The notes under the pieces are model-generated. The model saw nothing but the letters and a program-made list of their open reading frames with translations. It was not told the origin of the DNA and ran no database searches. This document shows positions 1 through 6,630 of a stretch of DNA of 12,139 nt, in pieces. This stretch comes from Candidatus Hydrogenedentes bacterium CG07_land_8_20_14_0_80_42_17 (GTDB lineage: Bacteria > UBA8481). The translations under genes were made by a program, and so were the position numbers. Within the stretch, counting starts at the first letter, position 1, and each line of letters opens with the position of its first letter. The DNA lies in the NCBI GenBank assembly GCA_002780065.1, contig PEWQ01000163.1:931-13069 (forward strand), given 5' to 3'.

Positions 1-40
1 GACGCCTCGCGTCAATCAACGCCTCGCCTGTGCTTGCACT
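1..40. repeat. Edge of a GC-rich 17/18-bp tandem array (inverted copy)
   Basis: Read on the minus strand, this edge contains one full array unit, GCGTTGATTGACGCGAG, between a CACAGGCGAG end and a further GCGTC start. Bases 23-37 are the exact reverse complement of 6546-6560 (GCAAGCACAGGCGAG), which is the end of the larger array at 6546-6630. It is therefore the same repeat family in the opposite orientation, cut by the window edge. It is non-coding as far as I can see. Confidence 0.75.
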
Positions 41-51
41 CGATATTTCGA

Positions 52-57
52 TATAAT
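52..57 (+). promoter_or_regulatory. Possible -10 box (TATAAT) upstream of the lpt-rpoN operon
   Basis: An exact TATAAT sits about 90 bases before the preferred lptC start and 30 bases before the alternative ATG at 87. No good -35 hexamer lies at the right distance: TTGCAC at 34-39 leaves a spacer of only 12. Its place between the repeat array and the first operon gene is suitable, but the operon could begin further upstream, outside the window. Confidence 0.3.
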
Positions 58-149
58 TTGTTCGTATCAGGCAAGATTATCAACAGATGCCATTCAACCC
101 CCACAACTTCCACTTTCTTATTGGAACAAATCTTGCTAAAATTTTAAAT

Positions 150-701
150 GTGAAATGGTATTGTATCTTAATAGTTGCAATTCTAATCTCAATTTCATGC
201 GGCAAACCCGAGATTCCGAATTCAAATTCTATGATAAAGTCTGAACAGGCTGTATCATCCGCCACGAACGCTCAGCTTGAAGAGAGAGATACCGACGGTC
301 ATTTGCTCTGGATCATTTCATCTCAGAGGATTGAAGAAAAAGCTGACATCATCAATTGCGATTCCGTCCAGATGAATGTCACTTCATTAGGCGCGGCATC
401 ATTCAGCCATGGGTCTGGAAGCGGAGCAATGAATGCATACGCCAAACGAGGTGAAATAATTCAAGGCACAGATACTAAAATCGTAAAACTTTTCGGCAAC
501 GTTCATATAACCATGGAGAACGGGTGGCAGGCAGAAGGAGCGGCAATGGAGTGGGACGGAAGGATTGTCCGAATCGACAGCAATGTGATAATTTACCGAA
601 CCGGAATGGTCATTCATGGAAATCGTGCTATAATTGAACCCAATCGAAATCATTTTACTTTAATGAATGCCAAAGGCCAATTTGAAGGAGTAAAGATGTG
701 A
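150..701 (+). CDS. lptC: LptC-like LPS export protein (membrane-anchored, periplasmic)
   Basis: LptC links the inner-membrane LptBFG transporter to periplasmic LptA in the bridge that carries lipopolysaccharide to the outer membrane. From a GTG at 150 the protein has 183 residues, with a short basic start (MK), a hydrophobic segment of about 14 residues and Cys17 in the context ISISC. This suggests a lipoprotein or a single membrane anchor. The rest is beta-rich with the feel of an OstA fold (for example LFGNVHITMENGWQAEG), followed directly by genes for LptA and LptB. The frame is open back to an ATG at 87, but that start would place 21 uncharged, non-signal residues before the hydrophobic segment, and neither start has a clear Shine-Dalgarno site. 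Sequence similarity in this family is low, so the name rests largely on gene order. The stop overlaps the lptA start (GTGA). Confidence 0.8.
   Translation: MKWYCILIVAILISISCGKPEIPNSNSMIKSEQAVSSATNAQLEERDTDGHLLWIISSQRIEEKADIINCDSVQMNVTSLGAASFSHGSGSGAMNAYAKRGEIIQGTDTKIVKLFGNVHITMENGWQAEGAAMEWDGRIVRIDSNVIIYRTGMVIHGNRAIIEPNRNHFTLMNAKGQFEGVKM
685..690 (+). promoter_or_regulatory. Shine-Dalgarno site for lptA
   Basis: AAGGAG lies inside the end of lptC, seven bases before the GTG at 698. It supports this GTG as the lptA start and suggests coupled translation of lptC and lptA. Confidence 0.7.
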
Positions 702-1189
702 GACAAAAAAATAATTATTTGAATATTGCAGTCGTCCTTATTTCAATGACGCTGATATTCTTCTTGAATATATCAAAAGCGTCATGCGCGGAAACAGAGC
801 CTGTCAAAATCGAAGTAAGGCATGCAGATAAAATCGACTACGACGCGAACAGCCATGTAGTAATTCTAATCGGCTCCGTTCACATCGTCCGCGGTACCAT
901 GTCCGTAAAATGCGACCGAGTGAATATGACTTTAACGCGCGACGAAAAAGGAATTGAAAACGCTGTAGCAGAAGGCAGAGTTGAGATACTGGACGGAACA
1001 AGAAGAGGCAGAGCGGACAAAGCAGTATTCACCGAAGGTTCATCTGAAATAACTATGACAGGCAATCCAAAACTTTGGAATGAAGGCAATGAGATTTCCG
1101 CGGATCAAATTATTTACAATTTGAAAACCCGCTCGATGCAGGCTGAAGGCAAAGTAAGAGGATTTATATTGCCGGGAAGTGAGTTTTGA
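698..1189 (+). CDS. lptA: LptA/OstA-family periplasmic LPS transport protein
   Basis: The 163-residue product starts with a signal peptide: basic MRQKN, a hydrophobic core to about residue 24, and a likely signal peptidase I site after ASCA (residue 31). An OstA/LptA beta-jellyroll domain fills roughly residues 35-157. It shows the family's repeating pattern of short strands ending in a loop and an EG or GN turn (IDYDANSHVVILIGSVHI, AVAEGRVEI, SEITMTGNPKLW, SMQAEGKVRG). LptA monomers form the periplasmic part of the bridge that moves LPS from LptC to the outer-membrane LptDE complex. The start is GTG with a strong Shine-Dalgarno site and overlaps the lptC stop. The stop TGA overlaps the TTG start of lptB. 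Its length is close to the usual 160-185 residues. Confidence 0.88.
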   Translation: MRQKNNYLNIAVVLISMTLIFFLNISKASCAETEPVKIEVRHADKIDYDANSHVVILIGSVHIVRGTMSVKCDRVNMTLTRDEKGIENAVAEGRVEILDGTRRGRADKAVFTEGSSEITMTGNPKLWNEGNEISADQIIYNLKTRSMQAEGKVRGFILPGSEF

Positions 1190-1962
1190 CTCTGGAATTA
1201 TCAAAGCTTGAAGGGAAACAACTTACTCTGTATTACGGAAAGCGGCGAGTTGTAAACAATCTTTCCATTTCAGTCGAGACCGGTTCAGTAGTTGGACTGC
1301 TCGGGCCTAACGGAGCTGGAAAGACCTCGACTTTCTACATGATTGTGGGTCTGCTAACTCCGAATTCCGGAAATGTTTTTCTCGATAAAGAAGACATTTC
1401 TGCTCTTCCTCTGCACATTCGAGCTCGACGAGGCATCGCGTATCTGCCTCAGGAAGCATCAGCATTCAGAGATTTAACTGTTGAAGAAAACATTTTAGCG
1501 GTGCTCGAGTTTCAACCGATCAGCAGAAAAAAAAGAATAGAAAAAACTGAAGAATTGTTAGAGCTCATGGGATTGACTCAAGTAAGAAAAAGTATTGGCC
1601 GAGTGCTTTCCGGCGGTGAAAGGAGAAGGGTCGAAATAGCGCGCGCATTGGCTATAGAACCGAAATTTCTGCTTCTCGACGAACCGTTTGCCGGTATTGA
1701 TCCCAAGCAGGTCGAAGAGCTTCAAGCAACAGTCAGTCGATTAAAAAAAGACGGAATAGGGATTCTAATAACCGATCACAACGTTCATGAGATGCTCGAC
1801 ATAGTCGATACAGCAACAATAATTTTCCAAGGGAAGGAACTTAAATCAGGCCGAGCTGTCGATCTAGTGAACGACCCCGAAGTAAGAGAGCATTATCTCG
1901 GAGAACGGTTTCGCTGGTCGGCAGATAAAGAGAATCAAGCGCCCTTCGCTCCGCTGGACTGA
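1186..1962 (+). CDS. lptB: LPS export ABC transporter ATPase LptB
   Basis: This is the cytoplasmic ATPase that powers LPS extraction from the inner membrane together with LptF and LptG, which are not in this window. All ABC motifs are intact in the 258-residue protein: Walker A GPNGAGKT (40-47), Q-loop glutamine in YLPQE (89), signature LSGGERRR (141-148), Walker B LLLDEP with catalytic Glu166, D-loop GID, and switch His198 in ITDHN. The stretch from RRGIAYLPQEASAF through LTVEENI is typical of LptB rather than of other ABC ATPases. A tail of about 17 residues after HYLGERF (NQAPFAPLD end) is slightly longer than usual. The start is TTG, forming TTGA with the lptA stop, which indicates translational coupling. 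No other start fits the conserved N-terminus. Confidence 0.96.
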   Translation: MTLELSKLEGKQLTLYYGKRRVVNNLSISVETGSVVGLLGPNGAGKTSTFYMIVGLLTPNSGNVFLDKEDISALPLHIRARRGIAYLPQEASAFRDLTVEENILAVLEFQPISRKKRIEKTEELLELMGLTQVRKSIGRVLSGGERRRVEIARALAIEPKFLLLDEPFAGIDPKQVEELQATVSRLKKDGIGILITDHNVHEMLDIVDTATIIFQGKELKSGRAVDLVNDPEVREHYLGERFRWSADKENQAPFAPLD

Positions 1963-1970
1963 GAGCGGCG

Positions 1971-3461
1971 ATGCAGCAGGGAGCGCGGCTGGAACTTTCT
2001 CAGCGTCATGAACTTACTATTACGCCTCAGATGCAGCAGGCTATCGCAATTCTCCTTATGTCGGCTCTGGAACTGGAACTGCATCTTCAGCAAGAGCTTC
2101 AAGACAATCCTGTTTTAGAGTTAGACGAGCCGGAGGTCAGTCCAGAGGAAGAGCAGGAAGAAAGTTTAAACTCTGAAAAAAAAGAGAACGATTCCGATGA
2201 AAAAGTTCAGCCTGAGTCGGAAAATGTCGAGTCGGAAAATGTCGAGTCGGAAAATGCTGCTGATAAAGACGAAAAATTCGATGTTGACGATATCGATTAT
2301 GAAAATCTGTTTTCATCAGTCGTGCCTGTAAGAACCTCGAGTTCGAACGATGAAGAATATAGACCTCCTGAGCCGAATGATTCAGACACAAAAACTCTTG
2401 CAGATTATCTCTTAGAGCAAATAACATCTTTGTCTCTAGCAAGCGAGCTGGAAAAAACTGCGAAGTTCATAGTCTCTCAGCTCAATTCTGACGGTTATTT
2501 AAATATGGATAATCACGAACTTGCCGAACTTGCAGGAATAGATGACGCAACCGTCAATGAAGCCGTAAATATCATAAGGAATTTAGAGCCGCCTGGCGTC
2601 GGCGCTCGCAATACTAGAGACTGTCTGCTTATTCAACTAGAGCTAATAAATAAGAAAGATTCTCTTGAATGGAAAATTGTGGACGAACAATTCGACATGC
2701 TCACTTCAAACCGCATTCCTTTTATAGCGCAGGCGCTACAAGCCGATATTTCTGCAGTAAACGAAGCTGTAGACTTCATACGCACTTTAGAGCCAAGACC
2801 CGGCAGAGCCTTTGGGACTGATGAAACTAATTACATTGTTCCTGATGTAATAGTAGAAAAGGTTGAAGGTGAATATGTAGTTTCTCTTCGGAATAACCGC
2901 ATACCTTCACTTAGAATAAACAAAGACTATCTCAAAATGTATGAACGCGAAAAGAAGAAAAAGGGAGAGATAAGCGAATATCTGAAGTCAAAATTTGATT
3001 CTGCATTGTGGCTGGTTCGCTCAATTGAGCAGAGGCAGAAGACTTTATATCGAGTTTCAAAATCAATTGTCAGCCAACAGATAGATTTCTTCGAATATGG
3101 TCCCAAATATTTAAAGCCTATGACTTTAAAGATGGTAGCGGAAGAGATAGGAGTTCATGAATCTACTGTATCGAGAATAACAACAAGCAAATACATGCAG
3201 ACTCCAAGAGGAACATTTGAATTGAAATATTTCTTCACATCACCCATCAGCACTTCTTCAGGCGAAGACGCTTCGTCTCGATCGGTAAAAACCATTCTTT
3301 CCGAGATAATAGCTAACGAAGATCCAGCAAGCCCTTACTCAGATCAAAAACTTTCGGAACTTATGAAAGCGAGAGGATTTACTGTTGCGAGAAGAACAAT
3401 AACCAAATACCGTGAGCAATTAAATATTATGCCTGCAAAGATGCGAAAAAAATATTCGTGA
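1971..3461 (+). CDS. rpoN: RNA polymerase sigma-54 factor
   Basis: Sigma-54 directs RNA polymerase to -24/-12 promoters and needs AAA+ activators to open them. The 496-residue protein has the full layout. Region I (residues 8-50) is rich in Gln and Leu (LTITPQMQQAIAILLMSALEL). Region II (about 51-140) is a long acidic linker. The core-binding part follows (about 141-340, with NLEPPGVGARNTRDCLL at 204-220). The helix-turn-helix region is at 384-410 (TLKMVAEEIGVHESTVSRI), and the RpoN box ARRTITKYRE is at 473-482, one substitution from the usual ARRTVAKYRE. The acidic linker contains three tandem ESENV/ESENA copies. The ATG lies eight bases after the lptB stop, matching the widespread lptB-rpoN order. 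The often adjacent hpf and ptsN genes are absent. Confidence 0.97.
   Translation: MQQGARLELSQRHELTITPQMQQAIAILLMSALELELHLQQELQDNPVLELDEPEVSPEEEQEESLNSEKKENDSDEKVQPESENVESENVESENAADKDEKFDVDDIDYENLFSSVVPVRTSSSNDEEYRPPEPNDSDTKTLADYLLEQITSLSLASELEKTAKFIVSQLNSDGYLNMDNHELAELAGIDDATVNEAVNIIRNLEPPGVGARNTRDCLLIQLELINKKDSLEWKIVDEQFDMLTSNRIPFIAQALQADISAVNEAVDFIRTLEPRPGRAFGTDETNYIVPDVIVEKVEGEYVVSLRNNRIPSLRINKDYLKMYEREKKKKGEISEYLKSKFDSALWLVRSIEQRQKTLYRVSKSIVSQQIDFFEYGPKYLKPMTLKMVAEEIGVHESTVSRITTSKYMQTPRGTFELKYFFTSPISTSSGEDASSRSVKTILSEIIANEDPASPYSDQKLSELMKARGFTVARRTITKYREQLNIMPAKMRKKYS
2214..2258 (+). repeat. Three in-frame 15-bp tandem repeats in rpoN
   Basis: The unit GAGTCGGAAAATGTC occurs three times in a row; the third ends in GCT. 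It encodes ESENV-ESENV-ESENA (residues 82-96) in the acidic Region II linker. Copies one and two are identical at the DNA level, which suggests recent slippage in a stretch tolerant of length change. Confidence 0.9.
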
Positions 3462-3471
3462 TTTTATCTGT

Positions 3472-3532
3472 CATTGCGAGGCTTAAGAAGTTGCTTCGTC
3501 GCGATGACTCTGCGAGTCCGCTCCTCGCAATG
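3472..3532. repeat. Palindromic intergenic repeat between convergent rpoN and rnhB
   Basis: CATTGCGAGG (3472-3481) is matched exactly by its reverse complement CCTCGCAATG (3523-3532), giving a 10-bp stem around a 41-base internal region that contains GCTTCGTCGCGATGACTC. Arms of the CATTGCGAGG type are familiar from REP-like dispersed repeats in many bacterial genomes; that link is from memory, not a search. It could act as a two-way transcription end or RNA 3'-end stabiliser for rpoN and rnhB, but there is no clear T-run. Confidence 0.75.
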
Positions 3533-3591
3533 GCGAAGGAAAAGAAGTGCCTTTGTGGTTTCATTCAACATCAACTTGCATGACTCCGGTT

Positions 3592-4254
3592 TTAATTCAT
3601 GCTGTTCACAACACGTTTATAGCTAGACCATGTCTTTCTGAATATTCCGTCCTCCATGTATGCAGACTTCAGAAAAGAGACGGTCACAGCATCGGAAGGA
3701 TAACCTGAACCCAGAGGTCCATATCTATCCATAAATCTTTCGCATATTTTTTCTATTTCAGAATCACGTCTCGTCTTCGCAATTATCGATGCCGCGGCTG
3801 TAACAAGATATGTCGAATCAGCTTTGTGTTTGCATACCATTCTCGGCAATTTTGAAACCAACCGAGAAATGGATTTAATAAATTTTTCCTCAGAAGCTCC
3901 GATGAGATCAATGTATGCCGCATCAGCTTGAATTTTATCTATGATGGCGGCCATCTTGCTGATTTCGAGCCCGTTCAAAGTCACGCTCCGATTCGTAACA
4001 GCAAGATCAATCTCCATAGGAAAAACAATTTCCTCATCGATCATAACTCCATTCATAGCCCTAAGAGCAGAACCTATTTCATTTCTTTTTTTTGGAGAAA
4101 GTTTTTTCGAATCTTTTACACCAAGTTCTTCTAGCTCAGTTAGCCTAGACTCAGGTATTGCAAATCCGGCAATCACCATCGGGCCGATAACAGGGCCGCG
4201 CCCTGCTTCGTCTATTCCAAGAAGCAGTTCGTCTCGATCACTCTTCGCAATCAA
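3592..4254 (-). CDS. rnhB: Ribonuclease HII, archaeal/eukaryotic-like type
   Basis: RNase HII cuts the RNA strand of RNA-DNA hybrids and removes single ribonucleotides from DNA. The 220-residue protein has the acidic catalytic set: D15-E16 in GIDEAGRGPVIGPM, D116 in AYIDLIGA and D146 in HKADSTY, plus KDSKKLSPKKR (48-57) and AASIIAK (154-160). Several blocks look archaeal rather than bacterial: DEAGRGPVIGP where bacteria usually have DEVGRGPLAGP, HKADSTY, and GSGYPSD near the end with a late W-SYKR where bacteria have GYGT and H motifs. The start is TTG, overlapping the stop of the upstream lipoprotein gene as TTGA, so the two are probably co-translated. No better start is present. The function is secure; the archaeal affinity comes from motif comparison by eye. 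Confidence 0.94.
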   Translation of the reverse strand: MIAKSDRDELLLGIDEAGRGPVIGPMVIAGFAIPESRLTELEELGVKDSKKLSPKKRNEIGSALRAMNGVMIDEEIVFPMEIDLAVTNRSVTLNGLEISKMAAIIDKIQADAAYIDLIGASEEKFIKSISRLVSKLPRMVCKHKADSTYLVTAAASIIAKTRRDSEIEKICERFMDRYGPLGSGYPSDAVTVSFLKSAYMEDGIFRKTWSSYKRVVNSMN

Positions 4255-5030
4255 AGCTCACTCTTATTGATAACAATTATTTCTACCCTACGGTTCGAGG
4301 ATAAATCAGACGCCGAAGCTTCAGCAGATTGACCAACCACAGTTATCTTTGAAGAGGGAATGCGGAGCGATGTTATCAGATATTTCGCCACTACTGATGC
4401 CCTTTGAGAAGAAAGCAACCAAAGATTTCCGCGTTCTCTTCTTTCCGCATGTCCAACGATGCTGACGTGATCCGCCGAATTGAATAGATCCTTCAGTGAT
4501 GATAAACGTTTTTTTTGCAAAGAAGTAAGGACTGCCGAATTAATCGAGAAAGAAATATTTCTGATTAATACAACAGTCGTCTCGCGAACACTTTTCAAGT
4601 CATTGATTTCCGCCGCGCGAGCGGACAGCTCAGAGCGAGTTGTTTCCAATTCTTTCTGCAATCTTTCGACCGCAAGTAAACTCTGTTCCAGCTCAGTGCG
4701 AGCGCCTTTAGACTCTTCCTCAGATTTTTGCAAAATCGAATCCAACCTCATTCTAGTTTCAGAAAGATCTTTTCTCAATACTACCAATTCATCTTCTGTT
4801 TGAATTTTTCTGCCCTCTTCCCTCGCCAATTCGGATTGAACATTAATTATTCGTTCTCTCAACGCGGTCTTCTCAGCTTCCGAAGTTTTCCTCTGCTCCT
4901 CGAGCGCTCGATAATAATCGGCTCTCAACATATAATGCTCCTCTTGAGGAGGAATGACGGAACAGCTTGTCAAAAAAAGAAAAAAGAGTATATTTACCCA
5001 ACAAAGAATTAAAGAGAGAAAAATTTTCAT
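4251..5030 (-). CDS. OmpA-domain lipoprotein with long coiled coil
   Basis: The 259-residue product has a clear lipoprotein signal: MK, a hydrophobic core, then LTSC with lipidated Cys23. Residues 35-150 are a charged heptad-rich coiled coil. An OmpA-like peptidoglycan-binding domain follows (about 158-255), with FSINSAVL at 161-168, VGHAE at 192-196, LSSQRASVVAKYL at 207-219 and NRRVEI at 246-251. It probably links the outer membrane to the cell wall across the periplasm. The Asp normally found in GHTD, which contacts diaminopimelate, is Glu here, while the partner Arg (R210) is kept. The frame is open upstream to a TTG at 5069, but the signal peptide favours the ATG at 5030. An AAAGGAGG stretch lies about 19 bases before that ATG, which is unusually far. 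The ATG overlaps the divergent nadC start, and the stop overlaps rnhB. Confidence 0.85.
   Translation of the reverse strand: MKIFLSLILCWVNILFFLFLTSCSVIPPQEEHYMLRADYYRALEEQRKTSEAEKTALRERIINVQSELAREEGRKIQTEDELVVLRKDLSETRMRLDSILQKSEEESKGARTELEQSLLAVERLQKELETTRSELSARAAEINDLKSVRETTVVLIRNISFSINSAVLTSLQKKRLSSLKDLFNSADHVSIVGHAERRERGNLWLLSSQRASVVAKYLITSLRIPSSKITVVGQSAEASASDLSSNRRVEIIVINKSEL
4967..4994 (+). promoter_or_regulatory. Sigma-70-like promoter for nadC
   Basis: TTGTCA (4967-4972) and TATATT (4989-4994) each match five of six consensus bases and are separated by 16 bp. Transcription would start near 5001, leaving a leader of about 28 bases before the nadC ATG at 5029. The promoter lies inside the coding region of the divergent lipoprotein gene, over its signal-peptide codons. 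It also argues against the longer nadC reading from 4954, which would begin upstream of the promoter. Confidence 0.55.
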
Positions 5031-5862
5031 GACTAAACAAAGTTTATCGCCTCCTTTGGAAGCGATCAAGATAATTGTAGAGATCGGGCTTCAAGAAGAT
5101 GCCGCGGCTTTCGACCGCACAACTTCGCTGTTGTCTGAAGATCTTATTATCAATGCTGTCATAATAGCTAAGGATCGAACCGTAGTGAGCGGCACAGACG
5201 CGATAAAATTTGCATTCGGTAATTCAGTGAAGTGCGATATTTTTGTTTCTGATGGAGAAGTCGTCCAGGGTGAAACTGAGATCGCATTGCTAAACGGTTC
5301 TGCGCGATCAATACTCTCCTCTGAAAGAACGCTTCTCAATATACTCTCTCAGCTTTCAGGGATTGCCACTACTACACGCAAATATGCAGACAAGCTGGAT
5401 TCCAATTCCAAAACAATAATTCTCGACACTCGAAAAACAACTCCAGGTTTGAGAACTCTCGAAAAATACGCAGTGCGATGCGGAGGCGGGCATAATCACA
5501 GGATCACTTTAGCAGACAAAATATTCATTAAAGATAATCACATTGCGGCCGCAGGCAGTCTTAAAAAACTATTGCACGGTCGAAAACTTAATGACTATTT
5601 AATTATTGAACTGGAGAAATTGGAGCAAATAGAAGATGCTCTTAAATACAAACCTAATCGAATACTATTGGATAATCTTTCAAATGAAAATATCGAGAAA
5701 GCAGTTGCATTGATTAATGGAAGAGCGGAAATAGAAGTCTCCGGTAATATTACTCTTGAAAGAATTCCTGCAATCTCAAAATTAAATGTCGATTACATTT
5801 CAGTTGGAGCATTAACTCATTCTGCTCCTGCGGCGGATTTTTCATTAGAAATACAACGATGA
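5029..5862 (+). CDS. nadC: Nicotinate-nucleotide pyrophosphorylase (carboxylating), NadC
   Basis: NadC (quinolinate phosphoribosyltransferase) joins quinolinate to PRPP, with loss of CO2, to make nicotinate mononucleotide in de novo NAD synthesis. The 277-residue protein carries the family's active-site motifs: SERTLLN (98-104), LDTRKTTPGLRTLEKYAV (132-149), GGGHNHR (152-158), FIKDNHI (166-172), IELEK (193-197), LLDN (213-216), VSGNI (237-241) and the phosphate-binding end SVGALTHSAPAADFSLEI. The length is typical. I chose the ATG at 5029 because it gives the usual N-terminus, is preceded by AAAGAGAG, and sits just downstream of a good promoter. No nadA or nadB lies nearby. Its start codon shares bases with that of the divergent lipoprotein gene. 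Confidence 0.95.
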   Translation: MTKQSLSPPLEAIKIIVEIGLQEDAAAFDRTTSLLSEDLIINAVIIAKDRTVVSGTDAIKFAFGNSVKCDIFVSDGEVVQGETEIALLNGSARSILSSERTLLNILSQLSGIATTTRKYADKLDSNSKTIILDTRKTTPGLRTLEKYAVRCGGGHNHRITLADKIFIKDNHIAAAGSLKKLLHGRKLNDYLIIELEKLEQIEDALKYKPNRILLDNLSNENIEKAVALINGRAEIEVSGNITLERIPAISKLNVDYISVGALTHSAPAADFSLEIQR

Positions 5863-5886
5863 TTCGAATTGTTATTTAATTTCAAC

Positions 5887-5904
5887 GGCAGCCGCAGGCT
5901 TTAG
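5887..5904. repeat. Dispersed motif with CCGCAGGCTTTAG (copy 1)
   Basis: GGCA followed closely by CCGCAGGCTTTAG appears here and again at 12030-12048, where it lies in a small palindrome. The 13-base core is identical in both places. It lies in the 62-bp gap between convergent nadC and the 189-aa gene. Confidence 0.5.
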
Positions 5905-5917
5905 CTCTTTTCGTTTT
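5890..5917 (+). terminator. Weak candidate terminator after nadC
   Basis: AGCC (5890-5893), a GCA loop and GGCT (5897-5900) form a short stem, followed by T-rich TCTTTTCGTTTTT. The stem is only four pairs, so the call is tentative. The same bases belong to a repeat motif seen again near 12036. Confidence 0.3.
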
Positions 5918-5924
5918 TATACAG

Positions 5925-6494
5925 TTATAACTTCAAAAGGTTTTTACGCTTATTCAAAAATTCGCCTGTAGTGCGCGAATACATCTCTTCAGCATCAGCT
6001 CCGATACCCGAGCCGTGAGCCAAAGCCATTACTACTGATTCAATTCCATGAATTCTTGTCGCATCCATTACCGCGCGTTCCACTAATCCTCTTGTCACTT
6101 CTTCTAAAGCGAATAGATGATTGTGCAAAGCCACAACCTTTTTTTCCAGTTCATCTATTTTTAATTGAAGTTCAGACGGAATTTGAGTCTTATTAGTTGC
6201 AACAGAATTCAAACTCTTTTGTGAATTCAATCCGGACTTAAAATTTTTCAGAGAATAACTTCTTTCGAGTTCCATTATTACATCATCCATGCTTTGATTT
6301 TTATCTCTTGCGCGAGCGAGCATTGCACGCGCCTCGGTCAAATCTACAGCTCCGGACTCGACTAAATCCTCAATTTTATAAATCTTATTCCGTTCCGACC
6401 TGTTGTTCATCGCTCGAATATAAGCTCTGCCGCCGATAAACTCACGAATCCAATCATGAATATTATTAGGTGTATCTTTTTTCAATGCGTTCAT
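5925..6494 (-). CDS. Hypothetical protein, 189 aa, with central coiled-coil segment
   Basis: I do not recognise this protein. It is soluble, with no signal peptide or membrane segment. An N-terminal helical part (residues 1-80) contains DWIREFIGGRAYIRAMNN and VDLTEARAMLARAR. A Ser/Asn/Lys-rich linker follows (about 81-107). Next comes a heptad stretch (LQLKIDELEKKVVALHNHLFALEEV, 109-133), then a C-terminal helical part with ATRIHGIESVVMALAHGSGIGADAEEMYSRT (145-175). The layout suggests an oligomeric structural or adaptor protein; no catalytic motif is visible. The frame stays open to an ATG at 6761, but that extension reads through the 17/18-bp and 40-bp repeats and an AT-rich block, so the ATG at 6494 is preferred despite lacking a clear Shine-Dalgarno site. 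It is convergent with nadC and downstream of zapA on the same strand. Confidence 0.7.
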   Translation of the reverse strand: MNALKKDTPNNIHDWIREFIGGRAYIRAMNNRSERNKIYKIEDLVESGAVDLTEARAMLARARDKNQSMDDVIMELERSYSLKNFKSGLNSQKSLNSVATNKTQIPSELQLKIDELEKKVVALHNHLFALEEVTRGLVERAVMDATRIHGIESVVMALAHGSGIGADAEEMYSRTTGEFLNKRKNLLKL

Positions 6495-6545
6495 GAAATT
6501 TTTATCGGCAGATGCAATGATTGTCTGAAGAAAATATTTCAAGTA

Positions 6546-6630
6546 GCAAGCACAGGCGAGGGCGTCCACTGACGCGAGGCGCCCATTGACGCGAGGGCGT
6601 CCATTGACGCGAGGCGTCCATTGCCGCGAG
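6546..6630. repeat. Tandem array of four 17/18-bp units
   Basis: The array starts with GCAAGCACAGGCGAG and continues with four units of alternating length: 6561-6578, 6579-6595, 6596-6613 and 6614-6630. The consensus is (G)GCGTCCATTGACGCGAG, and each unit ends in GCGAG. Each unit contains GCGTC and GACGC arms that can pair with each other. GCACAGGC at 6550-6557 is the exact inverse of GCCTGTGC at 6658-6665, so array plus adjoining repeat form a block of about 116 bp with 8-bp inverted ends. There are no constant repeats with unique spacers, so this is not CRISPR. Confidence 0.85.

Noticed and set aside
4954-5028. N-terminal extension of nadC from 4954
   Set aside because: It would begin upstream of the visible promoter, is lysine-rich and unlike NadC, and is antisense to the lipoprotein signal peptide.
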